From an uncultured Ruminiclostridium sp. (GTDB lineage: Bacteria > Bacillota > Clostridia > Oscillospirales > Ruminococcaceae), in NCBI GenBank assembly GCA_947594425.1, contig CANQED010000003.1, positions 62,001 through 126,000 on the forward strand: a DNA stretch of 64,000 nucleotides. Reading direction: 5' to 3'. Positions 1 to 9,215 of this stretch are shown here, piece by piece; position 1 is the stretch's first letter, and each line of letters starts with the position of its first letter. The notes beneath the pieces are model-generated. The model had not been told where the DNA came from. It ran no database searches and was given only the letters and a program-made list of their open reading frames with translations. Both the position numbers and the translations under genes were made by a program.

Positions 1-396
1 CGCCAAGGTAGGCGCATAAAATACGAACGTGAATATCGTCTTTAACGCGCGGGGCATCTCGTTTATCAGCCACGCGAGCAAGAAGCACATTACATAGCTG
101 AGCGGTCCTGTGATTATCGCGAATACCAGAGTATTTTGTATCGCCTTAAGAAATACCTCGTCCTCGAGTATCAGCGAGTAGAAATTGTCAAGTCCGACAA
201 ATTGCGGAAATTGCACCATATTAAAGTTGGTAAATCCTACCGGGAGCGATATGATTACCGGCAATATGGTAAAGATCGTAAAGAGAATGAAGAACGGAGC
301 AAGCAGTATATAAACGCTGGCGTTTCTTCTCATCTCACGCAGTGTATATCTGACCTTGCTGTCTTCGATATACTGCGATTTTTCTTTTTTAGCCAA
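1..396 (-). CDS. Sugar ABC transporter permease (MalF/UgpA type), C-terminus cut by window edge
   Basis: This is the N-terminal 132 residues of a binding-protein-dependent sugar permease; the rest lies beyond position 1. A charged cytoplasmic start is followed by a membrane segment with LLAPFFILFTIF and then FVGLDNFYSL and NTLVFAIITGPLSY, the usual MalF/UgpA opening. I chose a TTG start at 396 because AAGGAGG lies just upstream and no ATG is available in frame there. It follows the large solute-binding protein gene by 42 bases and is probably co-transcribed with it. It would form half of the membrane channel for an oligosaccharide importer. The family is clear; the substrate is unknown. Confidence 0.85.
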   Translation of the reverse strand, partial: MAKKEKSQYIEDSKVRYTLREMRRNASVYILLAPFFILFTIFTILPVIISLPVGFTNFNMVQFPQFVGLDNFYSLILEDEVFLKAIQNTLVFAIITGPLSYVMCFLLAWLINEMPRALKTIFTFVFYAPTLA

Positions 397-438
397 ATCT
401 ATAACCTCCTTATCCGGCTGCAAGGCAAACAGTCAGCG

Positions 439-3400
439 TCAGCTGTTGTTCGCTCCCGAAAGCTCCTGATATTTTCTTACTATCTCCGACTTTATCTGGT
501 CGTTGTAGCTCATAAGCGTGTATCTCGGCTCGTCTGCGTCGTTAACGACCATTCTGAACGCGTTGTTGATGTGTCTTGTAACTGCGTAGGAGGACGGGAT
601 TATCGGTATCTCGCGCAGCTGACTCATCTGCTCGCTTATCTTATTGTACTCATCGGTCGACCACGGGAGCTGCTCGAGTGCCGCAAGGTTAGCGGTATCA
701 AAACGTCCCATCGGTCCCATAAGAGCCTCTATCTGCTTGCCGTAGTCGGTCTGTACCTCGTTGCTGGTGAACCATTTTACAAAGTCCCAAGCGGCGGACT
801 GATTGGACACCTTAGTAAAGATGACCGCGCCCGCGCTGACGGAGTTAGCGGCGTGATTTATGGTGCCGTCCTCACGTCTTGTGCCGGGTACATGGGTGAA
901 GTCCCACAGACCCTTTATCTCGGGAGCCGCAACGGAAAGCTGATTGTAGAAGGTGTAGTTTTGTATCAGTATCGGCATCTCACCTGTTCTGAAACGTGAG
1001 AATGCGTCGTACGTCTGCTCAAAGCTGTATACGGTGTAATAATCCGTCCACTGCTCGAACACCTCGATAGCCTCGTTGGTCATAAAGTTGGTGAGCGAGA
1101 GGTTCTTGATGTCCTCGGTCTTTATGTTGCCGTAATCCGTCGAATAAAGGTCGTCGGCGTATATATCCAGACCTCTTTGCAGCAGCAGCATTATAAAGGT
1201 GTTGCCCGCGTCAAAAATGTTGGAGGAGATGTTCTGCGGGAGTATAAGACCTACGTCGAGGTATTTTCTCTGTAAGGTCGGCAGCATGGTCTTTAGATCG
1301 TCCCATGTCTCGGGAGGACCCTCAAACCCGAGCTCGTCGAGCACGTCGGTGCGGTAGAACATCATCGGGAATGTCTGCGATACCGGCAAGCCGTAAACGC
1401 CGAGCTTGTTTCCGTCATAATACTCATATATAGTCATTACGTCGTCCGCAAAGCGCTTAGTAACGTCCTCGTAGTCCTTAAACTGAGTAACGTCTACGAG
1501 CAGACCTCTTGCGGCAAGCTGTATCGGGAAGTCGCCGCCTATAAACAGCGCTATTTCGGGTCCCTTGCCCGCGAGGGTAGCCTCGAGTATCGAGCCCTGT
1601 ACGAGGTTAATGGACGCCTGAACGCCGTCGTTTTGATAGTTAAAGCCGTTGTCGACAAGGTTCTTTACAACGGTAGCCTGGTCACGTGCGAGAGATACCC
1701 ACACGTTTAGCGAGGTAGCTGTACGGTCGGACATCGAGGTGTAGTCCTCAAAGAACGAGCCGATAAACGAATTAAATCCGAATAAGAATTCGCTGAAGAA
1801 GTTGCCGTTTACGGGGGCAAACTCCTCATGTACCGTGCCTATCTCGATATAGTCGAGCTCGAGCGGCTGGTCGCGGTAGTCACGCATCCACGCGGATACC
1901 GACGAGATGCTGTCCTTTATGCTCGACGCCATTATCGGGATATCGCCGGGGTGCTCTATACATCTTTCGAGGTATATCGCCATAGTTTCGAGAGCGGCCG
2001 CCTCGGAGCCCGCCTTGGTCAGCTCTTCTATGCCCTGCTTTTCTGCGCGCAGGCTGTCTACTATTCTTCTGAATGAGGGGAGGATATCCGGTATCTTTCT
2101 TTCAACGAAATAATCGTTAAATTCGTCGGGTGACGGACCGGTTATCATCAATATTCTTCTGTAGTACTGGTTGAGCTCGAGCACTAAGTCGTCAAGACGC
2201 TGCATTACCGCGCCTATCGAGCCCGGGATAGCCTCTAAGGTTATCGTGTGCTCTTCGCCCGCCGTTATATAAAGGTATATATCGTTGCCGTCTGCGTCCT
2301 TGGGTGTCACATCGTACCAGTCGGACGAGTAGATGAACTGGATATCGTCGAGCTCTTTGCAGGGCACCTTGCCGTCGAGGTACATTCTTCTGTTGGAGAA
2401 GAAACCTCTCATCTGGTTCTGCCTTGCCTTAAAGCTAAAGCGATAATAGCCGTCGTTCTCTACCTTAAACGCGTAGGTTATAGCCTGCGTAGCCTTATTC
2501 CATGTAGCCTGACCTATCGTATTATAGCGCTGCTTGGTCGGATGCGCGGGGCTGGTCATATATGTTGTCCTGTCATATGTAGCATATAGAGTGGACGCGG
2601 TCTTGTAAAGAGGTGTTTCAGCCTGCAGGAATATCGTGTTGGTATTAAGCTCCTCGTTGGTGGCAGTCAGAGCGGGAGTGTTCTGTATCTGCTCATCGGT
2701 AGGCTTTATCGAGCTGTAGTCGGGCAGCTCGTCATAATTCTTGAATGTAAACGAATGGAACACGGCATATGTCTTTACGCCGTCAAATTCGAGGGTATGC
2801 TCGCCCTTTTCGAGATAGAAGAAGTAAGGCTCGTTGTAAAGACCCTCTTTATCCTTGATAGGATAATCTACCCAGCAGTCATAAGTGACCTGACCGGGTC
2901 TGAGGTCGTTATCCTTAGAGTCTCTCTTTATCTCGGACTCGTCTTTCCAGTAACGGTCGAGCACAAGGTCCTTAGCCGCCATAAACGGATTTTCTCCGTC
3001 GAGCTTTAGCCCTATCTCGATGACGGTATTTTGGGTCTCGTCGCCCTCGATGGGATAATAGATAGCCTCGAGGTTATAAAGTCCCGTTTCTTCTACGTTA
3101 AACTTATAGGTCAGCGTCAGGCCGTCGCTCTTCCATTTGATGGTCTTAAGGTTGTCGGTCTCAAGCTCGGTCTTTTCCTTTAAAAAGCTGCTGAGCTGCT
3201 GATAACCCTCCGAGCCGCCGTCGATCTTCTCGAGAGCCTCCTCGGGCGGGGTGTCCGACCCCTTGAACTCTTGCCCGTCAAAAGTTCCGCTGTCGTACTC
3301 GTCCGCGTAGATAGTGATCTGCTTGTCGGGCTTAGATACACCTTTATCGAGATAGCTGTTGTAGTAGGTGCTGTACTTGCCCTCCATTCCTGTGATAACA

Positions 3401-3561
3401 ATGCCGCTTACGCTGCTGCCTGTTTCCTCGCTCGTGCTGTCAGCATTCTCTTCCTCCGCCGAAACGGGGAAAGCTGTCAAGCTTAGCGACGAAGCCAAAA
3501 AAGCGGCTGACAATAAACCGGCAACTGTTCTTTTGTTTACCGTACGTTGCTTTATCGTCAC
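439..3561 (-). CDS. Very large extracellular solute-binding protein with N-terminal carbohydrate-binding-like domains
   Basis: A 1040-residue secreted protein, more than twice the usual length of a family 1 sugar-binding protein. A signal peptide ends near SAEEE (about residue 40). Two beta-rich regions follow (about 75-285 and 310-470) that resemble galactose-binding/CBM6-like modules, for example YNLEAIYYPIEGDE and YRFSFKARQNQ. A helical linker (about 480-620) leads to the solute-binding fold (about 640-1040; LNVWVSLARDQ, PEIALFIGGDFPIQLAARG). The mature protein lacks a lipobox cysteine, so its attachment is unclear. A GTG at 3561 is preferred over an in-frame GTG at 3573 because the latter sits inside the AGAAAGGTGG ribosome binding site. 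It is followed by a sugar permease gene and probably captures a complex glycan. The CBM-like assignment is inferred. Confidence 0.8.
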   Translation of the reverse strand: MTIKQRTVNKRTVAGLLSAAFLASSLSLTAFPVSAEEENADSTSEETGSSVSGIVITGMEGKYSTYYNSYLDKGVSKPDKQITIYADEYDSGTFDGQEFKGSDTPPEEALEKIDGGSEGYQQLSSFLKEKTELETDNLKTIKWKSDGLTLTYKFNVEETGLYNLEAIYYPIEGDETQNTVIEIGLKLDGENPFMAAKDLVLDRYWKDESEIKRDSKDNDLRPGQVTYDCWVDYPIKDKEGLYNEPYFFYLEKGEHTLEFDGVKTYAVFHSFTFKNYDELPDYSSIKPTDEQIQNTPALTATNEELNTNTIFLQAETPLYKTASTLYATYDRTTYMTSPAHPTKQRYNTIGQATWNKATQAITYAFKVENDGYYRFSFKARQNQMRGFFSNRRMYLDGKVPCKELDDIQFIYSSDWYDVTPKDADGNDIYLYITAGEEHTITLEAIPGSIGAVMQRLDDLVLELNQYYRRILMITGPSPDEFNDYFVERKIPDILPSFRRIVDSLRAEKQGIEELTKAGSEAAALETMAIYLERCIEHPGDIPIMASSIKDSISSVSAWMRDYRDQPLELDYIEIGTVHEEFAPVNGNFFSEFLFGFNSFIGSFFEDYTSMSDRTATSLNVWVSLARDQATVVKNLVDNGFNYQNDGVQASINLVQGSILEATLAGKGPEIALFIGGDFPIQLAARGLLVDVTQFKDYEDVTKRFADDVMTIYEYYDGNKLGVYGLPVSQTFPMMFYRTDVLDELGFEGPPETWDDLKTMLPTLQRKYLDVGLILPQNISSNIFDAGNTFIMLLLQRGLDIYADDLYSTDYGNIKTEDIKNLSLTNFMTNEAIEVFEQWTDYYTVYSFEQTYDAFSRFRTGEMPILIQNYTFYNQLSVAAPEIKGLWDFTHVPGTRREDGTINHAANSVSAGAVIFTKVSNQSAAWDFVKWFTSNEVQTDYGKQIEALMGPMGRFDTANLAALEQLPWSTDEYNKISEQMSQLREIPIIPSSYAVTRHINNAFRMVVNDADEPRYTLMSYNDQIKSEIVRKYQELSGANNS

Positions 3562-3650
3562 AGTTAAATCCACCTTTCTGAAATGTTTCTTTTTATGCTA
3601 TCGGCCGACACGGACGCCGAGCCGACTTGTTAAGGAAATTTAACAAGGTG

Positions 3651-4604
3651 TCAATTATTGTCCGAGCTGTACACGGATATGCGTCCGTCCTCGAGCTCTA
3701 CTCTCACCTTGTCGCCGCCGTGTATACCGAGAGCCTCCAGATATTCCTTAGGTATCTGGAGCCGTCCCGCACGGTCAAGCACCACAAGCTCCTCACGCTC
3801 ACTCTCACGGCGCATGAGCCTTTCGTGCTCCTCGCGCTGCTGCTCGCTCATCTTATCGAGCTCGTCAAACGACAGCAAAGGCACTTTCTTGCGGATCATC
3901 TCGGTAGAGGTGCGTCCGTCTCGTATCGCCACCACGCGGTCGATAGACTTAGACAGGTTAGTGTCGTGAGTTACTATTATAATGGTTACTCCCGTCTGAC
4001 GGTTAAGATCTCTGAACACGTCGAGCACCATAGCCGCGGTCTTAGTATCCACGGCTCCCGTGGGTTCGTCCGCAAGCAAAAGGCTGGGATTGTTAGCGAG
4101 CGCTATCGCGATAGCTACGCGCTGCTGTTCGCCGCCCGAAAGCTGTCCGAGCAAAGAATTTCGCCGCTCGGAAAGCCCGACCATCTCGAGCAGCTCCTTT
4201 GCCCGCTCGCTGCGGTTCTTTCTCCCCGACAGCAGCATGGGCATCTCGACGTTCTGCGAGGCGGTCAGATAGGGTATTAGGTTTCTGGCGTTGTTTTGCC
4301 AGACAAATCCGACCGTTTCTCGCTTATATTTTATGAGATCTTTCTCATCAAACTTTAGCAGATCCTTTCCGTCAACGAACAGGCTGCCCGCCGACGGCTT
4401 ATCCAGCGCTCCGAGCATATTGAGCAGGGTAGACTTGCCGCTGCCCGACGCGCCGACTATTCCCATCAGCTCGCCGCGCTCGACCGTAAGGTCAAGCCCC
4501 TGAAGCGCCATTACCTCCACCTCGGAGGTCTTGTATATCTTAACTAAATTATCGCACCGCACCATTACGTTCTCGGGGGGCGCCAACATTACTCTTTGCG
4601 GCAT
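3651..4604 (-). CDS. MacB/LolD-type ABC ATPase fused to a C-terminal AbrB/SpoVT-like domain
   Basis: A 317-residue ABC ATPase. It has Walker A GASGSGKST (51-59), signature LSGGEQ (155-160), Walker B LLLADE (175-180) and the D-loop GAVDTK. An acidic/basic helical linker (about 235-270) precedes a terminal segment, about 273-310, containing VVLDRAGRLQIPKE and GGDKVRVELEDGRI. That segment matches the swapped-hairpin AbrB/MazE fold normally used to bind DNA. The start overlaps the stop of the preceding ATPase gene in TAATG, so the two are translationally coupled and probably form a heterodimer. MacB/LolD ATPases normally partner an FtsX-like permease. None is visible here, so it may lie beyond position 1. 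The ATPase call is firm; the role of the AbrB-like tail is unknown. Confidence 0.85.
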   Translation of the reverse strand: MPQRVMLAPPENVMVRCDNLVKIYKTSEVEVMALQGLDLTVERGELMGIVGASGSGKSTLLNMLGALDKPSAGSLFVDGKDLLKFDEKDLIKYKRETVGFVWQNNARNLIPYLTASQNVEMPMLLSGRKNRSERAKELLEMVGLSERRNSLLGQLSGGEQQRVAIAIALANNPSLLLADEPTGAVDTKTAAMVLDVFRDLNRQTGVTIIIVTHDTNLSKSIDRVVAIRDGRTSTEMIRKKVPLLSFDELDKMSEQQREEHERLMRRESEREELVVLDRAGRLQIPKEYLEALGIHGGDKVRVELEDGRISVYSSDNN

Positions 4605-5314
4605 TAGTCCTCCTTTTGCGTAAAGGTGTTCTCGGCGGTGTCGGTTATCTCGCCGTCCTCAAGCGTGTATACGGTATCGCACATCTCCATCATAGCGGTG
4701 TCGTGCGTGGTCATTACTATCGTCAGTCCGTCCTCGTGCGCAAGCTCTCTGAACAAGTTCATCACCGCAAGCCCCGTCGGCATATCCAGCGCCGCCGTCG
4801 GCTCGTCAGCAAATATCAGCTTTGGTCTGTGGGCTATCGCGCGGGCAATCGCCACACGCTGCTGCTCGCCGCCCGAGAGCTCACCGGGTCTGTGGTGCAT
4901 ACGCTTTTCGAGGCCTACACGTATAAGGCATTCTTTAGCCCGCTTTGAGCGCTCGGAAATAGGCGCGCCCACCAGCCTCATGGCAAACTCGACGTTCTCG
5001 TACGCTGTCATAGTCGGGATTAGCGCCACCGACTGAAATACGAAAGACATATCGTACCGCCGCACCTTGTCGGCGTCCGAGTCGGAAAGCTTAGTGATGT
5101 CCTTTCCGTCGAACCAGACCTCGCCGCCCGTCGGCTTATCGAGCGCGCCGAGGATATTTATAAGAGTAGTCTTGCCCGAGCCGCTGCGGCCTCTGAGCAC
5201 CGACAGCGTGTTTGGCTTGATATCGAGGTCTATGCGCTTAAGCGCGTGTACCTCGGTCTTATCGTTTATCTTAAACGTCCGTGAGACGTTTACAGCTTTT
5301 AACATTGGCTCCAT
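4604..5314 (-). CDS. MacB/LolD-type ABC transporter ATP-binding protein
   Basis: A 236-residue stand-alone ABC ATPase of normal family length. Walker A is GRSGSGKT (about 41-48), the signature is [14 protein letters not shown], and Walker B is LIFADEPT followed by AALDM. The [18 protein letters not shown]-loop region is typical of the LolD/MacB/FtsE group. It is the first gene after a consensus promoter at 5430-5458 and overlaps the next ATPase by one base. Two coupled but different ATPases suggest an asymmetric pair. No matching permease is seen upstream, where the neighbour is an unrelated ABC-F gene. Confidence 0.88.
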   Translation of the reverse strand: MEPMLKAVNVSRTFKINDKTEVHALKRIDLDIKPNTLSVLRGRSGSGKTTLINILGALDKPTGGEVWFDGKDITKLSDSDADKVRRYDMSFVFQSVALIPTMTAYENVEFAMRLVGAPISERSKRAKECLIRVGLEKRMHHRPGELSGGEQQRVAIARAIAHRPKLIFADEPTAALDMPTGLAVMNLFRELAHEDGLTIVMTTHDTAMMEMCDTVYTLEDGEITDTAENTFTQKED

Positions 5315-5429
5315 ACGCGATTACCTTTCCGTTTTCTGCGCCGAATATGCCGAAAAGCGCGGAGCCGAACAGCCGTTGCGCTCTTGTCACAGATAAAAAA
5401 TCCATCTTACTATCTTTTTTATCATAGTA

Positions 5430-5458
5430 ATTATAGCAAATTTTCATTCAACTGTCAA
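5430..5458 (-). promoter_or_regulatory. Consensus sigma-70/A promoter for the twin-ATPase operon
   Basis: Read on the minus strand there is TTGACA (5458-5453), a 17-base spacer and TATAAT (5435-5430), a perfect match to consensus. It lies about 115 bases upstream of the start at 5314. Confidence 0.8.
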
Positions 5459-5771
5459 GGTGCATAAAAAATATTTCACTTTGCACTAATTTTTTTGGGA
5501 GTGTTTACTACAAATTTTGCGATTGTACTTTTTCAACAAATTTTATGTCGAAATTTTGTACGATATAACGGCAATAATTTTTTCTTCCTTGACAAATCCT
5601 TAATTTTTAGAAAAATTTTTCAATTTTTTAGGTTAAACGTTTACATATCTTAATTTTCGACAAAAATTTTTTCGGGGGCGAAAATTTTGTCGAAAAATTT
5701 TTTGTTAGATTTGCACAATATTTTTTGGCGAATTTTTTTACTTAATTTTAAGACAAAAATAGAAATTTAAT
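5459..5771. other. AT-rich non-coding stretch rich in AAAATTTT-type palindromes
   Basis: No gene is visible here. The sequence is very AT-rich and repeats short CGAAAATTTT / AAATTTTTTCG words. A strong inverted repeat at 5654-5696 has arms TTTTCGACAAAAATTTTTTCG-like and CGAAAATTTTGTCGAAAA around a GGGGG centre. On the minus strand it lies downstream of the ABC-F gene and may act as its terminator. Confidence 0.5.
5654..5696 (-). terminator. Possible terminator hairpin of the pheST-ABC-F transcription unit
   Basis: A near-perfect inverted repeat (TTTTCGACAAAA against TTTTGTCGAAAA) with a G/C loop, about 75-120 bases after the ABC-F stop. U-rich runs flank both sides. It is palindromic enough to act in either direction. 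Confidence 0.4.
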
Positions 5772-7670
<1,899 letters not shown>

Positions 7671-7751
7671 ACGTCCTCCAGAATTTAGTAAAAAAAGGGG
7701 CAAAACCCCAAAGCCTAACGCATTGAGATCTTGCCCTTAATATTCTTATTA

Positions 7752-9200
7752 TCAGCCCATAGCCTTAGCTTGCTTATCTATTACGGTCTGGGCGTCATAC
7801 GCCGAGATGGCGCTGTCGTTAAGCTGAACGTTAAAATTAGCCGCGGCCTCGTTGAGTAACTTCTCAAAGTCCTCGTCCTTCATAAGGTGGAGGATATCCG
7901 AGCGGGCGTTGTCGTACCAGTCCTCGCGGTCGAGCAGGGGTCTGCGCACCACCGCATAGTACACGGTCTCGTCCTTATATACTCCGCCTTCGTCCTCGCC
8001 GAGCTTAAATGCCCACTCGACAAACTCTTCGCTCGGGCTGGTGCTCTCCTTGCTTAACAGTGTCTCGTGATCTTCTTCTTCCTCTTCTGTGTCGGAAGAA
8101 TTATCTTCTGAGCTATCGTCAGAAGATGTATCATCCGAGCTTGTGTCCTCGGAGCTGTCGTCAGAAGAAGTATCGTCGGAGCTTGTGTCCTCGGAGCTAT
8201 CGTCAGAAGATGTATCGTCGGAGCTCTCATCGGAAGCAGTGTCTGCCGACCTTGTCATAGACGAGCTGTCGGAGCTCTCATCGGAAGCAGTGTCTGCCGA
8301 CCTTGTCATAGACGAACTGTCGGAGCTCTCATCGGAAGAATTATCTTCCGAGCTCTCGTCGGAAGATGTATCGTCCGAGCTCTCGTCGTCGGAAGAAGTA
8401 TCCTCGTCTTTCTCCGCCTGCTCTTTTTGCTCGGCTACATAGTCCTCATACTCGTGGTAGACGGTCTCAAAGTCCTCGCCGCCCTTTATCCTGTCGACAT
8501 AGTCGTTAGCCATCTTTTCCATCTCGGCCTTGCCCTCGTCGGTCTCGATAGCCGAGCCGTCGCCCTCGGTCAGCGACACCTCGATTATCTGGAATCTGCC
8601 GTAGTTGTCGTTAAAATAGGTCTTGATGTCATTTTCATCGGTAGCGGTTATGCCGTTTTCGTCATAATATTTGTCAAAAAGCTTGTTGGACATCATCGAA
8701 TTGAGCTCGACCTCTTGATAAGAAGAACGGCTTATGCCCATATTCTTATAATAGTCCCCATAGGTTATGCCGAGGCTGTAGCCGTAGTAGTTCATCTCGG
8801 AGTTCCACATATCGGCTATCTCTTCTTTTTCGGTGCTGACCTCGGTGTCGGTGAGCTCGAGCCCGAGCTCCTCAAAGCGCTTTTGTACGGCGATATGCTG
8901 CTTAGTAAGCTCTATAGCGCGATCCTTGACGTACTCCTTGTACGGCTTTTCTTGTACGTTGTAATTAAGGTAGCTGAAATTCTCGATATCCGACGCGCTT
9001 TGTCCCGCCTCGGAGAGCTGCTGGTCTATCTCGTTATCAGCCTCGCTGATAGCCTGCATAACATACCTGATATACACGCCCGCGGCTATATTCTCGCCCT
9101 CAATGGTGCCGACGGTGGAAATATCCGCGCAGCCTGCCGTCGATACAGCCACTGCCGCAGCCGTCAAAACTGCCGCCGTTGTCCTTGCTAACCTGTTCAT
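7752..9200 (-). CDS. Foldase-like lipoprotein (PrsA/SurA-type) with a Ser/Asp-rich insert
   Basis: A 482-residue lipoprotein with a signal peptide ending in lipobox STAGC (Cys24). The N-terminal part (about 25-250) has SurA/PrsA-like helices, such as GENIAAGVYIRYVMQAI and a KRFEELGLELTDTEVSTE segment. A low-complexity block of about 115 residues made of D, S, E and T (about 265-380) interrupts the protein. A conserved-looking C-terminal segment (TLLSKESTSPSEEFVEWAF and VYYAVVRRPLLDRED) resembles the end of a parvulin-type domain. No complete canonical rotamase domain can be seen, so catalytic activity is uncertain. AAAGGAGG precedes the ATG. The gene lies 15 bases after pheT and probably belongs to the same transcript. 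Confidence 0.7.
   Translation of the reverse strand: MNRLARTTAAVLTAAAVAVSTAGCADISTVGTIEGENIAAGVYIRYVMQAISEADNEIDQQLSEAGQSASDIENFSYLNYNVQEKPYKEYVKDRAIELTKQHIAVQKRFEELGLELTDTEVSTEKEEIADMWNSEMNYYGYSLGITYGDYYKNMGISRSSYQEVELNSMMSNKLFDKYYDENGITATDENDIKTYFNDNYGRFQIIEVSLTEGDGSAIETDEGKAEMEKMANDYVDRIKGGEDFETVYHEYEDYVAEQKEQAEKDEDTSSDDESSDDTSSDESSEDNSSDESSDSSSMTRSADTASDESSDSSSMTRSADTASDESSDDTSSDDSSEDTSSDDTSSDDSSEDTSSDDTSSDDSSEDNSSDTEEEEEDHETLLSKESTSPSEEFVEWAFKLGEDEGGVYKDETVYYAVVRRPLLDREDWYDNARSDILHLMKDEDFEKLLNEAAANFNVQLNDSAISAYDAQTVIDKQAKAMG
8221..8339. repeat. 51-bp tandem repeat inside the foldase-like gene
   Basis: Two nearly identical 51-base units start at 8221 and 8272, and a partial third starts at 8323. 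They encode repeated SSDSSSMTRSADTASDE segments in the acidic insert. Such in-frame repeats can change copy number by slippage. Confidence 0.8.
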
Positions 9201-9215
9201 AATGCTCCTCCTTTG

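Noticed and set aside
8089-8442. Plus-strand ORF opposite the foldase-like gene
   Set aside because: It is the antisense image of the Ser/Asp repeat region and has no start signals.
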